Assembly: GCA_000750105.3 (NCBI GenBank)
Contig: JPHH03000045.1
Span: 62,001 to 126,000, forward strand
DNA length: 64,000 bases
DNA from: Tolypocladium sp. Sup5 PDA-1
Taxonomy: Eukaryota > Ascomycota > Sordariomycetes > Hypocreales > Ophiocordycipitaceae
Direction: 5' to 3'
Shown: positions 47,259-56,996 of the stretch, piece by piece
Position numbering within the stretch: the first letter of the stretch is position 1
Layout: every line of letters begins with the position of its first letter
Position numbers and translations under genes: made by a program
The notes under the pieces: generated by a model
Told to the model about the DNA's origin: nothing
The model's database searches: none
Seen by the model: only the letters and a program-made list of their open reading frames with translations

Positions 47259-47645
47259 GTCAGGACTCAGGGCCGATGGGTGGCGAGACTGATATTGACT
47301 CGGTCGAAGAGGCGTCGTCGAGATGCGGGAGTATGGCGAACGAGGGGGCGCGCCGTGGCAAGGAATAGGTATGCGCTGTGTGGATGAAGGTGTCCGGGGA
47401 ACCGAGGCACGCTTGGCCTGACTCGGTCTGGAGGCAAGGGACGGCGCGAAAGGATCTTTATAGGATATATCGGACGGGAGGCCTATAAGATGGAGAGAGG
47501 AGGACGGGCTGTGGACAGGCTCGAGCTCGACGAGGAAGCGATTGGAGGATTGGAGAAGGAAGACGGATGGGGATGAGGAGAGTTGGAGCCGAAGGCTTTA
47601 GCGCGGTGGCAGACGCAGGTGCAGATCCAAGGAGCTGTGGACAGT

Positions 47646-47674
47646 GGACCTGAGGACCTGAGGACCTGAGGACC
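47646..47674. repeat. GGACCTGA tandem repeat
   Basis: Three full copies of GGACCTGA and a partial fourth, upstream of the metacaspase start. Confidence 0.85.
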
Positions 47675-47834
47675 GTGGGCCTGAGCAGCAGCCAGCCCAG
47701 CCTTATTAGGCGTCGGGATGCCACGCGAAGGGCGGTCAGCCGGGGCGGCCCAGTGTCGCCGGCAGAACCTGGCGTGCGAGGCGGGGGGGGCGTGCGGGTA
47801 TCGCCGAGCCTGGGAGGGAGGACTGGGGAGGACG

Positions 47835-47867
47835 ATGCACGAGGTATGCACGAGGTATGCACGAGGT
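47835..47867. repeat. ATGCACGAGGT tandem repeat
   Basis: Three perfect 11-nt copies followed by degenerate TATGT-rich sequence to about 47900. Confidence 0.85.
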
Positions 47868-50305
47868 ATGTCCGTATGTACGAGTATGTATCCGTGTGTA
47901 TGTACTGCATGTACGGAGGAGAACGTGTGATGATGCTGCGGTTTTGGAGGGGTGCAACAGGACGACGACGGGGGGGGGGGTGACTGCCCAGGTAAACGAG
48001 TTGCAGACTCGCAGTGGAGGGGAACCGCCCAGGTAAGGCTGGCGCGAATGACGAAGGCTGGCAGCGGGCGGGGGGCGTGTGAGCCGAGCGCTAAAGGCCA
48101 GGTCCCAGGGCGACACGCTGAGGCAGGGGTTGGACGACCGAGACAGAAATGGAAGAGGCGCGCGCCAGGGATCCAGCCAGTCGGGCCTTGTGAAGGCATG
48201 GCATTTGTCTTTGAAGGTGTAGGTACGAAGTACGCATCAAGTGTGTCGGCCGGGACGAGCAGAAGGGGCGCCATGTTCCTTTTGCTTGTGCTCAGTCACG
48301 AGGCCTAGGCAAACGTCCCGTCGTCGCCTTGTTCCCGCGATATCAGAACATCAAGTGGTCCGTACCTACCCATAGAGGATATCGTGCTACGAGTACAACT
48401 ACTCGTACCTAGGTACGGAGTAGTCCGCACCACCCTAGGGCCTGGACCATGCGCAGCGGATGCGACAGAAACGGCACACAATCTCGAAATCTGGGGCAGC
48501 AATGGCATCCAGCAGCCCGTCCACCGCCCACCGTTCTGGTAATCGAGCTGTCAGATCCCGACCGAGACATGGCATGGCACCAGGCCCAGGGGCAGCTCTC
48601 GGGTGCCTCCGTAGCCCATGCCTAGCCGCACGCCCTTCCGAAGCCTCTCGTGCCTGTGCATCTACAAGTACTCCGTAAGGTACGGATACGCAGGTACCAA
48701 GTGCCCTGGTTGCTGGGTATCGACACCGGCGACATGTGGTTCAGGGCCCGTCTTGGCCATATCAAAACTTATTTTTATCGTGGTCCCGTGCTGCGGCATT
48801 GCGCCTCCGTCGCGAAGCTGGACGTGATGGCTGCTCGTGCGCTCGACTGGTATCTGGACTGTATGTACGATGCTGCACGTCTGTCCGATCGTTTGTCTCT
48901 GAGCCACACGGCTCCACGGGCCCGTCAAACAAGGCGTCATGCCTCTCCCGATGGCGGGCCTGGCGACGATGTGCGGCCCTGGCGAAACCGACGGGAGCAG
49001 GCAAAATAGTGGTGCCTGTCGCTCTGGCGGCGTCGTTTCGCTCTGCCGCTCAGGTTGACAGGGATGGTCAACGGACACTCCGAGTGCGCCGCTCGTGGCG
49101 GTGCGCAGCCACTCCACTCAACCGTCGCGCGCCGCGGTGCGTTTTTCGCCGGGGCCCTGCAGCGGCGCGAGGCGAAGCCGCTTCGGAACGCCGTTTCTGC
49201 TCCCCACGAGGCTGCAGCAGAGGCATGCAGTGCATAGACGATGACGATGGAGCCTCAGAGAAAAATTCGACACGGCTGCGTACTTCGTACCTCTCGTACG
49301 GACTACTCCATACTCCTCGGACGATGCGCTCGGCTTGGCAGCGCCTTGACCGGCCCGGGCGACACGTCACGTCACATCATCGTCGTCGTCTTCATCATTC
49401 TGCTGCAATGGCACCTCGTCGGTGCTACCGGCCTCCCGGCCTCCCGGCAGCGATGCAGACTCCAGAGACTCCGGTCGCCGACACCGTGCTGCATTGCATT
49501 TACAATCATCCATGGATGCAGCCAGACAACGACTGACACACGGGCATGGCATGCACAGCGCATGTGAGTACCGCTAATGCTTCCATCGTCGACTAGTCCG
49601 TACCTACGATAGTTACCACCTGCCAAGCAAGCCCAGATGACCCAACTCGGACTGAACCAGAATGCTTCATTGAGCCTCCAGCAAGCCACTGACACCACGC
49701 CCCATGCATCCCTGGTGTGCCCCCGGTGGGAAAGGGTAGCGGCAACACCGACAGCTGAAGCTCAACCCTTGGCACAGCCAATCACCGCTCGCATCTTGAC
49801 TGATCTTCGTCCCTTCTTCCACGCACTCCTTGCCAGCACTCACTCACGAGTACTTCGTACACATCCGCGGATGGCAGCTCCAGCTGTGCGCATCTTTAAC
49901 TGTCAGCGTTCCTGTCCCGGCCGCGGCATCCTACCATGCGTGATGCAAGCCAAGCTGACTACCGAGTAATACGCATGGACAACCTTGGCCTCGTCACCGG
50001 TCCTCTGGGCTGCTGAAGGCAACCATGATGGCTGCACAGCTCACTGCTTCATCATGACAGTGCATTTGCCGTCTGCCTGCTTCCGTATGTACATTGCATC
50101 TACGGAGTAGATGGCAACAACCACATCCCTGATCAACCCTAGCGGTCCAGTCGGGGCAATCTGACACTCAGGAACAACATGTCATCTGAGATCACGGAGC
50201 TTAAGACGGCCAGACATGTCTCATAACGCCGCACGTTTCGGCCCAACACGCGTCTGTTACGTATGTAAATTCTGCCACCAACTATCGTGGTTACCACTAC
50301 GCACT

Positions 50306-50992
50306 TCATGCGAATTTCTTTTCAAATATCTTGTAGTCCGTCGGGCCGGTCAACAGCGGCGCTAGAGCTGGGTACTCCTCCTGGAAGCTGCCCAGCTTCA
50401 CCATCCGATAGCCCATCCGGAGATACCACGCCTGCATCCTCGTCTTAACGGCGTGCTCAAACGCGGTCGGCACCAGGAGCTCGAGCTGCATCGTGGTGCA
50501 GCCCTTCCTGCGGCAGTGATCCTCGGCGAACAGCACCAGCTCCCGACCCAGCCCGCCTCCGCGATGCCTCGCCTCCAGCGCCAGCATGCCGAAGTCGCCG
50601 AGTGTAGGGGACAGCTGCTTGACGTGCACACACCCGATCACATGTCGCTGCCCGGACCGTGATCCTGTTACTGCAAGAGCCAGACGGCCCTGTTTGATGA
50701 AGCCGGCGATTTCGGCCAAACTGGTTCGTTGGTATCCAGCGTGAAAGATGCCATGCTCAGCGTGGGCGTACACCTTGTTGACAAGTGCAGCAACGGTCGA
50801 AATCAGCTCGCAGTCATCTGCTGCCGAGGCCGGAGCAAAGTCGATGGTGATGTCCTTGTTTGGCGCTGTTGACGAGGCTCCGGCCACTGGAGTCGCCGTT
50901 CCTGGGCTGGCAGTCTGGTCGGGAGTGAGGGTCGAGTCCGGCACGGTGACCTTGGAGATGACCTCACCGGCCGTTTTCCTGTCCGATGTCAT
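50306..50992 (-). CDS. GNAT-family N-acetyltransferase
   Basis: Single exon, 228 aa, starting MTSDRKTAGEV. The first 50 residues are Thr/Ala/Pro-rich and disordered. The GNAT fold follows: AALVNKVYAHAEHGIF (alpha 1), RLALAVTGSRSGQRHVIGCVHV (beta 2-3), FGMLALEARHRGGGLGRELV (beta 4 with the acetyl-CoA pyrophosphate loop RGGGLG), CTTMQLELLVP (beta 5) and AWYLRMGYRMVK (the usual YxxxGY element). The substrate cannot be predicted from sequence; small molecules or protein N-termini are possible. There is no targeting signal. The gene is divergent from the exonuclease gene across 868 bp. Confidence 0.88.
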   Translation of the reverse strand: MTSDRKTAGEVISKVTVPDSTLTPDQTASPGTATPVAGASSTAPNKDITIDFAPASAADDCELISTVAALVNKVYAHAEHGIFHAGYQRTSLAEIAGFIKQGRLALAVTGSRSGQRHVIGCVHVKQLSPTLGDFGMLALEARHRGGGLGRELVLFAEDHCRRKGCTTMQLELLVPTAFEHAVKTRMQAWYLRMGYRMVKLGSFQEEYPALAPLLTGPTDYKIFEKKFA

Positions 50993-51860
50993 GGCTGGCC
51001 GACTTTGCGCTGAGGGATGGACGCAGGAGGGAGTATTCGTAGTTCCCGATGAGTTGGCAGGACTTGCGGAGACTCAAGTAGGTGCCTTGGGCCGCAGCTT
51101 GTTCTCTCTTTCATTTTCAACGGGCAAAAAGGCGGCTGTTGACGGGCGCAACTGCAGGCGCTCGGCAAGTCAATTCCATTGAGGGAAAGAACGCCGTAAC
51201 AGTGCAAGTTGCCGCCTGCGGTAAGTACCTGGTTGCCGAGGGAGCACTGGCGACGTGGCCGATTATCTAATCCATACCCTCGTTGCATGTTTGGAAGTGA
51301 GCTTGAACCAAACTCGGAATGTCCCCCCTGCCACGATAACCAGATTTACATGGTTGTCAAGTCTGCTCTTGCTGCATGCACGCAAAGCACGGATGCGTGT
51401 GTCTCTGTGCGGCCGAAGCCACAGACTAACGTTGGTTTCCACCAACCAAGTTGGCTTGCTTGCTGGAGACTCTGGACTGGACTCTTGACTCTGGACCAGT
51501 GACGGCTCCTCCGCAGTGAAATCAACGTCCGCTTCGATTCACACCTCCTCCAGCACTCGGCGCCCAGTTTCCTGCAGTCAATTTACACGTGCATGATGCT
51601 GGCTTTTAGGTGTTGAGATTTGTGTTCCCTCTGGCGGTGGCAGAGGTTCAGCTCAGGCCCCAGCGCATATTCCTTTGTCGCACAACGCCTGCACCTGCAC
51701 CTAATGCCTGTGCTATCAATCTCACATTCTCACCCCTCCTCCATTCCGGGCAAGTTCCTGACCTTGACCCATCAAAGCCACAACCAAACCACCACCGCTT
51801 GCCAGACAAACAAGGCACAACCAACTCCACCATCAACTCAACACGCTGGCCCCGGTAGCT
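50993..51860. promoter_or_regulatory. divergent promoter region (GNAT / exonuclease)
   Basis: 868 bp between divergent start codons. No coding sequence is supported; the plus-strand side near 51720-51850 is C/A-rich, as in fungal 5' UTRs. Confidence 0.4.
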
Positions 51861-53168
51861 ATGGACGAGCAATATGGCCCGATACCCTACTCGCCCGACT
51901 ATGTGCGGCGCCTCCGCGAGCTAGTCCACTCCAGCGACGAGCTGCAGAGGGCACGCTATGTCCTGGGCCAGTTCACGTCTTCCGACCTGGATAGGAAGAG
52001 GCGCTGCGAGCGCTGCTGCCGAGGTGACAGCTTCAAAACCTTTGAGCCGGTTTCTCCTATGGCTAACCCCATTCTTAGCAGTCGTCAAGAAGGGCGAAAA
52101 GTACAAAGGGTTTCCGGGAAAGACTCCTACGCTTGCGTCTGGCCGCTCTGGCCCTTCCGCTGGACCCGAGGAACTTGACAGAAACGGGACCACGACCGCT
52201 GCGGAAGAGGCACGGATCTCCAAGGAGGTTGACAGTATGTTCAGGGACCTCACGATGGGCGGTAGGACTCCGGAGAAGGCCGCGGAGCCCATCCTTCGTT
52301 GCAAGTTTCACCCAGGAAGAGTAGCATACAGGGCAAGTCAAACGCGCATCCCGTTACCTCCAAGGGACCTCGAGCTGACCTAGCCCCGGCGCAGAAATGG
52401 ACGTGCTGCAACTCCCACGTGCTTTCCAAGCCTTGTATGGGCGAGGAACACCACGACCCGCGTCAGTACAGCAGCGGCGAGCTTGAGGACAGCTGGAGGT
52501 TCTACGCGACTCCTCCCGCGCCACATCGGTCACACCCTGCAGCCGCCGTCGTGATTGACTGCGAAATGGGCGTGGCCGCTTCTGGAGAGTCTGAGCTGAT
52601 TCGCGTCTCCGTCATCGATCATCTCTCTCGCAGGGTGGTCCTCGACAGCCTCGTCTGGCCCAGCGTCAAGATGGCCCACTTCAACACGAGGTTTTCGGGG
52701 ATCACCAGGCAGATGATGGACGACGCTCGAAGACGCCACAGGTGCCTCTTTGGCCGAGACAGCGCGAGGGAAGCGGTGTGGCGGTTGATCGGGCCAGAGA
52801 CTATCGTCGTCGGCCACGCGGGACAGGGAGACCTGACTTCGTTACGGTGGATCCACACAGTGATTGTGGACACGCTGGTGATTGAAACCAAGAGACGACG
52901 AGACGAACGCGAGGTGGAAGAGGCCGCCAAGGCTGAAACCGCCGCCAACAACGCCGAGCAGGCCGAGGACGCTGGGGGCCTTGAGAAGAATGAGGGCGAA
53001 GACGACAGCTCTGCCCCCAAGCAGGAGGGAGGACTATCCCTGAAGGCCTTGACACTGCAGCGACTGAACAGGACGATTCAGATCAAGGGGAGGGGGCATG
53101 ATAGCGTCGAGGACGCCCTTGCGACTAGGGACCTGCTGCACTGGCATGTTGCTCAGAGCATGCAGTGA
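51861..53168 (+). CDS. DEDDh 3'-5' RNA exonuclease (REX-like) with CHORD-like zinc module
   Basis: Exons 51861-52023, 52079-52332 and 52395-53168 give 396 aa. The N-terminal half has cysteine/histidine pairs: RRCERCC at about 50, then CKFHPGRVAYRKWTCC, a later Cys and a GEEHHD stretch, resembling a CHORD zinc-binding module. The exonuclease domain follows, with Exo I VVIDCEMGVA, Exo II VVGHAGQGDL and Exo III GHDSVEDALATRDLL, so all DEDDh acidic residues and the His are present. It should trim RNA 3' ends, as Rex1-Rex4 do. A charged insert of about 45 residues (Glu/Ala/Lys-rich) separates VDTLVIETKRR from LSLKALTLQRL. Intron 2 (52333-52394) begins GCAAGT rather than GT and ends CGCAG with a CTGAC branch site; reading through meets a stop. 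Confidence 0.88.
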
Positions 53169-53207
53169 GGGCAACGGAGGTTGAGGGAAGACTTTTACAC
53201 GGCTTCG

Positions 53208-53270
53208 TGAAGAGTCTATGAACCCTAGAATGCCATCTTGGTCGTTCGGCCTGTATTGTAGCTGTCAGTT
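53208..53270 (+). repeat. direct repeat copy A
   Basis: Shares GTGAAGAGTC, CCATCTTGGTC, TGTATTGTA (TGCATTGTA in the other copy) and GCTGTCAGTT in the same order with 53994-54070. It begins just after the exonuclease stop codon. Confidence 0.65.
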
Positions 53271-53993
53271 CACAACTTTAATGGGACAAGTCGATGTACA
53301 GCACGGCAACAGGAGCACCTCGGCGTGTCTACCTCCGGGCCTCCTCCATGGTGCAGATGAAGCGCTCCCTGTCGGCCGAGTTGGATCGCCAGCCCTCACA
53401 TATGCCGCAATCCCGACCGGGACACATGGCGCCGGGACTTATACGGATGTCTCTTGCTGCGGGCGCAACGGATACCAGATCATGTATGACAAGTAAGACG
53501 GTGGCATGTCCTGGGTGATGCGAGATGCGTCGTTGGCCATGGCAAAGCGCGCATTGCTGGCTTGTAGCGCCGTATTTTGTTCTGATGCCGGAGACGAGAA
53601 GAAGACGAAGGCCGTGGCGAGAGGGGAGGCAGTGTGACGTGGGAGCTCCAGCCTCGGAGATGGTTGCCGCTGCAGTCATGGCGCTGGAGAATGTAGATTG
53701 ACATTTCCTCTCCCGTCGTGCCATGGAAATCGGCAGCTGACGACGCAAGATTGTGATTGAGGTAGATAACTTTATTGGTTGCCTTTCCCCTTTTGTATGT
53801 ACTTATGCATGAGGACAGGCTGTTGTTTCCGCTGAAGGGAGCCAAGAGCGGAAGGACCCTGGAACACATCCCTTGGATCAGTGCATACACAACCTTGCCG
53901 TATTCGTACATTGCTCCAAGGTTGCAACTTGTTGATATTGCGCGGCATCGGGGCGGGCATTGCCTTGGCAGACCATCGCTGCAAAGGATCTTG

Positions 53994-54070
53994 GTGAAGA
54001 GTCGACGAATCCCAGATATCAGCCATCTTGGTCTTTTCGCTCTGCATTGTAATTTGTAGCTGTCAGTTAC
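53994..54070 (+). repeat. direct repeat copy B
   Basis: The second copy of the segment at 53208-53270, with small indels (an extra ATTTGTA before GCTGTCAGTT). About 720 bp of unlike sequence lies between the copies. Confidence 0.65.
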
Positions 54071-54833
54071 AGGACAACGCTGCTCGGCGACAGTCACATC
54101 TCGGAGCATCTTCCTCCGAGCATCGCCGAGGCGCGAAGCGCCCGTTTTGGGGCCTTGGACACGACGACAGTGCATCTCCCGTCGCTTCCTGGCATTGTTG
54201 TAATTGGAATTTATCGCGTTTCTGGTACTCCGTATCGGCGCCGGACATATATAGAGGGCTGCTACCTGCCGAAGTGGAGACCTAGTTTCCCCGGTCGGCG
54301 TTTAACGGCGTGGGAGGACCGGCGTCCCGTGTCCGGGGGCCGGGATGGAACCTTGATGGCCCATTCACGCGAGAGCTGCCGGGGTCTCGCCAGGCGGCGG
54401 GTGGCTTGCCGAATCGATAGATTGATAAGACGGGCCCGTTTTCTAGCCGGCGGCAAGTCTCGCTCACTGTTGCACGGCAGCTCGCGGAACTACGAATACG
54501 CGGAACTACGTATAATGCCTTCCATGGAGCAATTGTCTCTCCGGAGGTGGCGCAGCCAAGCAGCCGTGCTGCTCCCTTCACTGTAGTCCACCATGTTCAT
54601 GTTACATGCAACTTCAGCTGCCCCTCTTTCGGAGGCGAGACGTGCAGCTTCATGGCTTATACGGACTACGTAAAGATCGATCCATTTGAACTTGCGGCTG
54701 AAGCACGCCGAGACTCGGCCTCCCTATGCTTCGACCAGGGTCCAAAGATTGCTACATAACAAGTCGTTCCCCTGCCGTTAGATGCTTGTTCGCTCTCGCT
54801 TCCTGTCAACCCTCCTCGTGCTCATCATCCAAC

Positions 54834-56769
54834 ATGGCAGAGCGCCCAACAGTCGCCGTCATTGGCCTCGGTACGTCTGAGGCGGGCCCCGACGTCGAAA
54901 TACAGATATGTACTGATGCCCAACTTCAGGGCCACTGGGACTGGTCACGTTGAAGAACATCCTCGAGCAGGACCTCGATGTCACGGGTTTCGAAAAGTCC
55001 GACGTGGTCGGCGGCCTGTGGAACTTTAGGGACGGCGACCAAACCACGGTTCTCGAAAGTGAGTCTCGTCGTCATCGCTAGCAGGAAATTGGCCGATCAA
55101 TAACTTAAATCGCTGTTGGCAGGCACTATATCAAACATCTCGAAGCAGCGTGTAAGCCCACCACTCCCCGGTGCTCGCATAGACCCGTCTAAATCCCCAA
55201 TAGGGCTGCTTTACAGACTTCCCCTTCTCCCGAGGCAAGCCACACGAGCATTGAGAACCAAATTGGTGCACCCTCGCCTGACTTGCCCCCAACAGATACG
55301 CCGGAGTTCCCCGAGGCCCGCCACATCCAGCAGTACCTCTACGACTACGCCGACCACTTTGCCCTCGGCCCGCGCATGCGCCTGGGCACCGAGATCATCA
55401 GCGTCGAGCACGATGAAAAGTCTAGCAAGTGGAAGCTCGAGATCCAAAAGGGCGACGCGAGGAGCACCGAGTGGTTCGACAAGATCGTCTTTGCGACGGG
55501 CATCAACAAGCTGCCGCACACGCCCAAGATTGAGGGGCTCGACGGCTTCGAGGGGGAGATCATGCACAGCAGCGGTTACAAGAGGTGCGATGCCGTTGAT
55601 CCTTTGAAGGCGATTGCCAGGGTATTCAGATCGCAGATCAGATGCTTACCCGCCATAGGCCGGCATCTCTCAAGGACAAGAGCGTACTCATCGTCGGCTT
55701 CTCCAACTCGGCAGCCGATACTGCCACGACGTTGGTCGGACACGCCAAGCACGTCTACATCTCCCGCCGGCACGATTCCTTTGTTGTATGCTACTGTCTC
55801 CCCGTGCTCGGTCAACATCCAAGGATGAGCTAATATTAGTAGATATCTCGATACATCGACGGCAAGCCCTTTGACCACAGCTTCAACCACCGCAAGGGCC
55901 TCATATTCGGCACCATGCAGAGCATACTCCCTTCCCTGGCAGACAAGATGATGCGTAAATTCCTCACCCAGACACACATGAAGGGCTGCTCCGACCTCCC
56001 GCCAGACATGGACCTGGCTACCGCGCCGCTGCCATCTCGCACGCCCCCCATCGTCTCCGACAGCGTCGTGAGCGAGATCCTAGCTGGTAACATCACCCTC
56101 GTCCGGGGCATCAAGGAGGTATCCGGCCCCAAGACGGTCGTGCTGGAGGACGGAAAGAGGATCGACGTCGACGCCATTGTCTTTTGCACGGGCTACCAGG
56201 CAGACTACAGCCTCGCAGGCCCGTTCGACCCGACCCTCGAGCAGTCCGCGGCGTGGACGTCGGTCGCGGGCTCCAACTCCCGCCCTCTGCCCCGTCTGTA
56301 CCGCAACATCTTCTCGCTCAAGCTCCCGCAGAGCCTCGCCTTTATGGGAGCCATCGCGTTCCCGTCACCAGCCTTCCTCCTCTACGACCTGGCCTCCATG
56401 GCCCTCGCGCAGGTCTGGTCTGGACAGTTCAAGCTCCCGCCGCAAAAGGCCATGGTCGCACAAGTCGACGGGCAGCACAGGTGGCTCACGTCCCTCGCCG
56501 CACAGGGGACCGTGATCCCGGGCTGGGTCAAGGGGGATGAGTGGATGCCCTGGGCGGACGAGGCGGCGGGCGCAGATGTGACTGCGCATCTCGGCTACGG
56601 GCTCAGGGGTTGGTCATTCTGGGCCCGCGACAAGGCGTTCTGCAACACCCTCATGGATGGCATCCCGAGCCCGCACTTGTACAGGATGTTTGGGACAGGG
56701 CGGACGAAGACTTGGGAGGGGGCTCGGGACGAGATTATGCGGATCAACAGTCCAATGTCCAAAGAGTAG
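54834..56769 (+). CDS. flavin-containing monooxygenase (FMO/BVMO superfamily)
   Basis: Seven exons: 54834-54870, 54930-55058, 55123-55151, 55204-55234, 55296-55584, 55659-55785 and 55843-56769, giving 522 aa. An FAD-binding GxGxxG lies at residues 11-16 (VIGLGPLG). The fingerprint FxGxxxHxxxY is complete (FEGEIMHSSGY). The NADPH-binding motif reads VLIVGFSNSAAD, with Phe where Gly is usual, and DAIVFCTGYQ is the ATG-like motif near the second half. These enzymes use NADPH, O2 and FAD to oxygenate N, S or carbonyl groups; the substrate is not predictable. Intron 4 (55235-55295) begins GCAAGC, a GC-AG intron; the alternative GT downstream is preceded by an in-frame TGA. Several small exons (29 and 31 nt) are supported by phase. 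AATAAA occurs at 56839. Confidence 0.9.
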
Positions 56770-56996
56770 CGGAGAGAGCTGCCCCTGACGAGCATAGAGA
56801 CGGCGGCAAGGACGGCTTCTCATGTACGAATACACTGCAATAAAAATATAATGGCGTTTCTTTAGTCATTAGATGCATCATAATGTGCCATCAATTTAAG
56901 TCAGCAGCTGGCATCAGATCGCAATGCTATCTTCCCCCATACAACTGTGCCCCCCTTCTCCCCTCGAAGCATCACGCACATCATCGACTGTGGTAT

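Larger units (their letters stand above)
47259..50305. other. 3 kb repeat-rich intergenic region without a supported gene
   Basis: The longest non-coding interval of the window. It begins with the metacaspase promoter, including two short tandem repeats, and contains six copies of a 9-mer family: TACTTCGTA or its complement at 48224, 49281 and 49851, and TACTCCGTA or its complement at 48414, 48669 and 50101. Open frames of 150-266 codons exist on both strands but overlap each other, are Pro/Ser/His-rich, and show no domain. Confidence 0.5.
53169..54833. other. intergenic interval with a duplicated segment
   Basis: About 1.7 kb. Two related direct repeats occur, at 53208-53270 and 53994-54070. 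A 231-codon open frame (54175-53480, minus) has no recognisable domain. TACTCCGTA occurs at 54226-54234. The end nearest 54834 should contain the monooxygenase promoter. Confidence 0.45.

Noticed and set aside
47483..48274. 263-codon open frame upstream of the metacaspase
   Set aside because: Low-complexity Pro/Ser/His composition produced by GC-rich tandem repeats; another frame is open over the same bases.
48736..49536. 266-codon plus-strand open frame
   Set aside because: No recognisable domain, overlapping open frames on the other strand, and spacer motifs run through it.
53480..54175. 231-codon minus-strand open frame, considered as a small secreted protein
   Set aside because: No signal peptide, basic low-complexity C-terminus, no splice-supported extension, and it spans one of the direct repeats.
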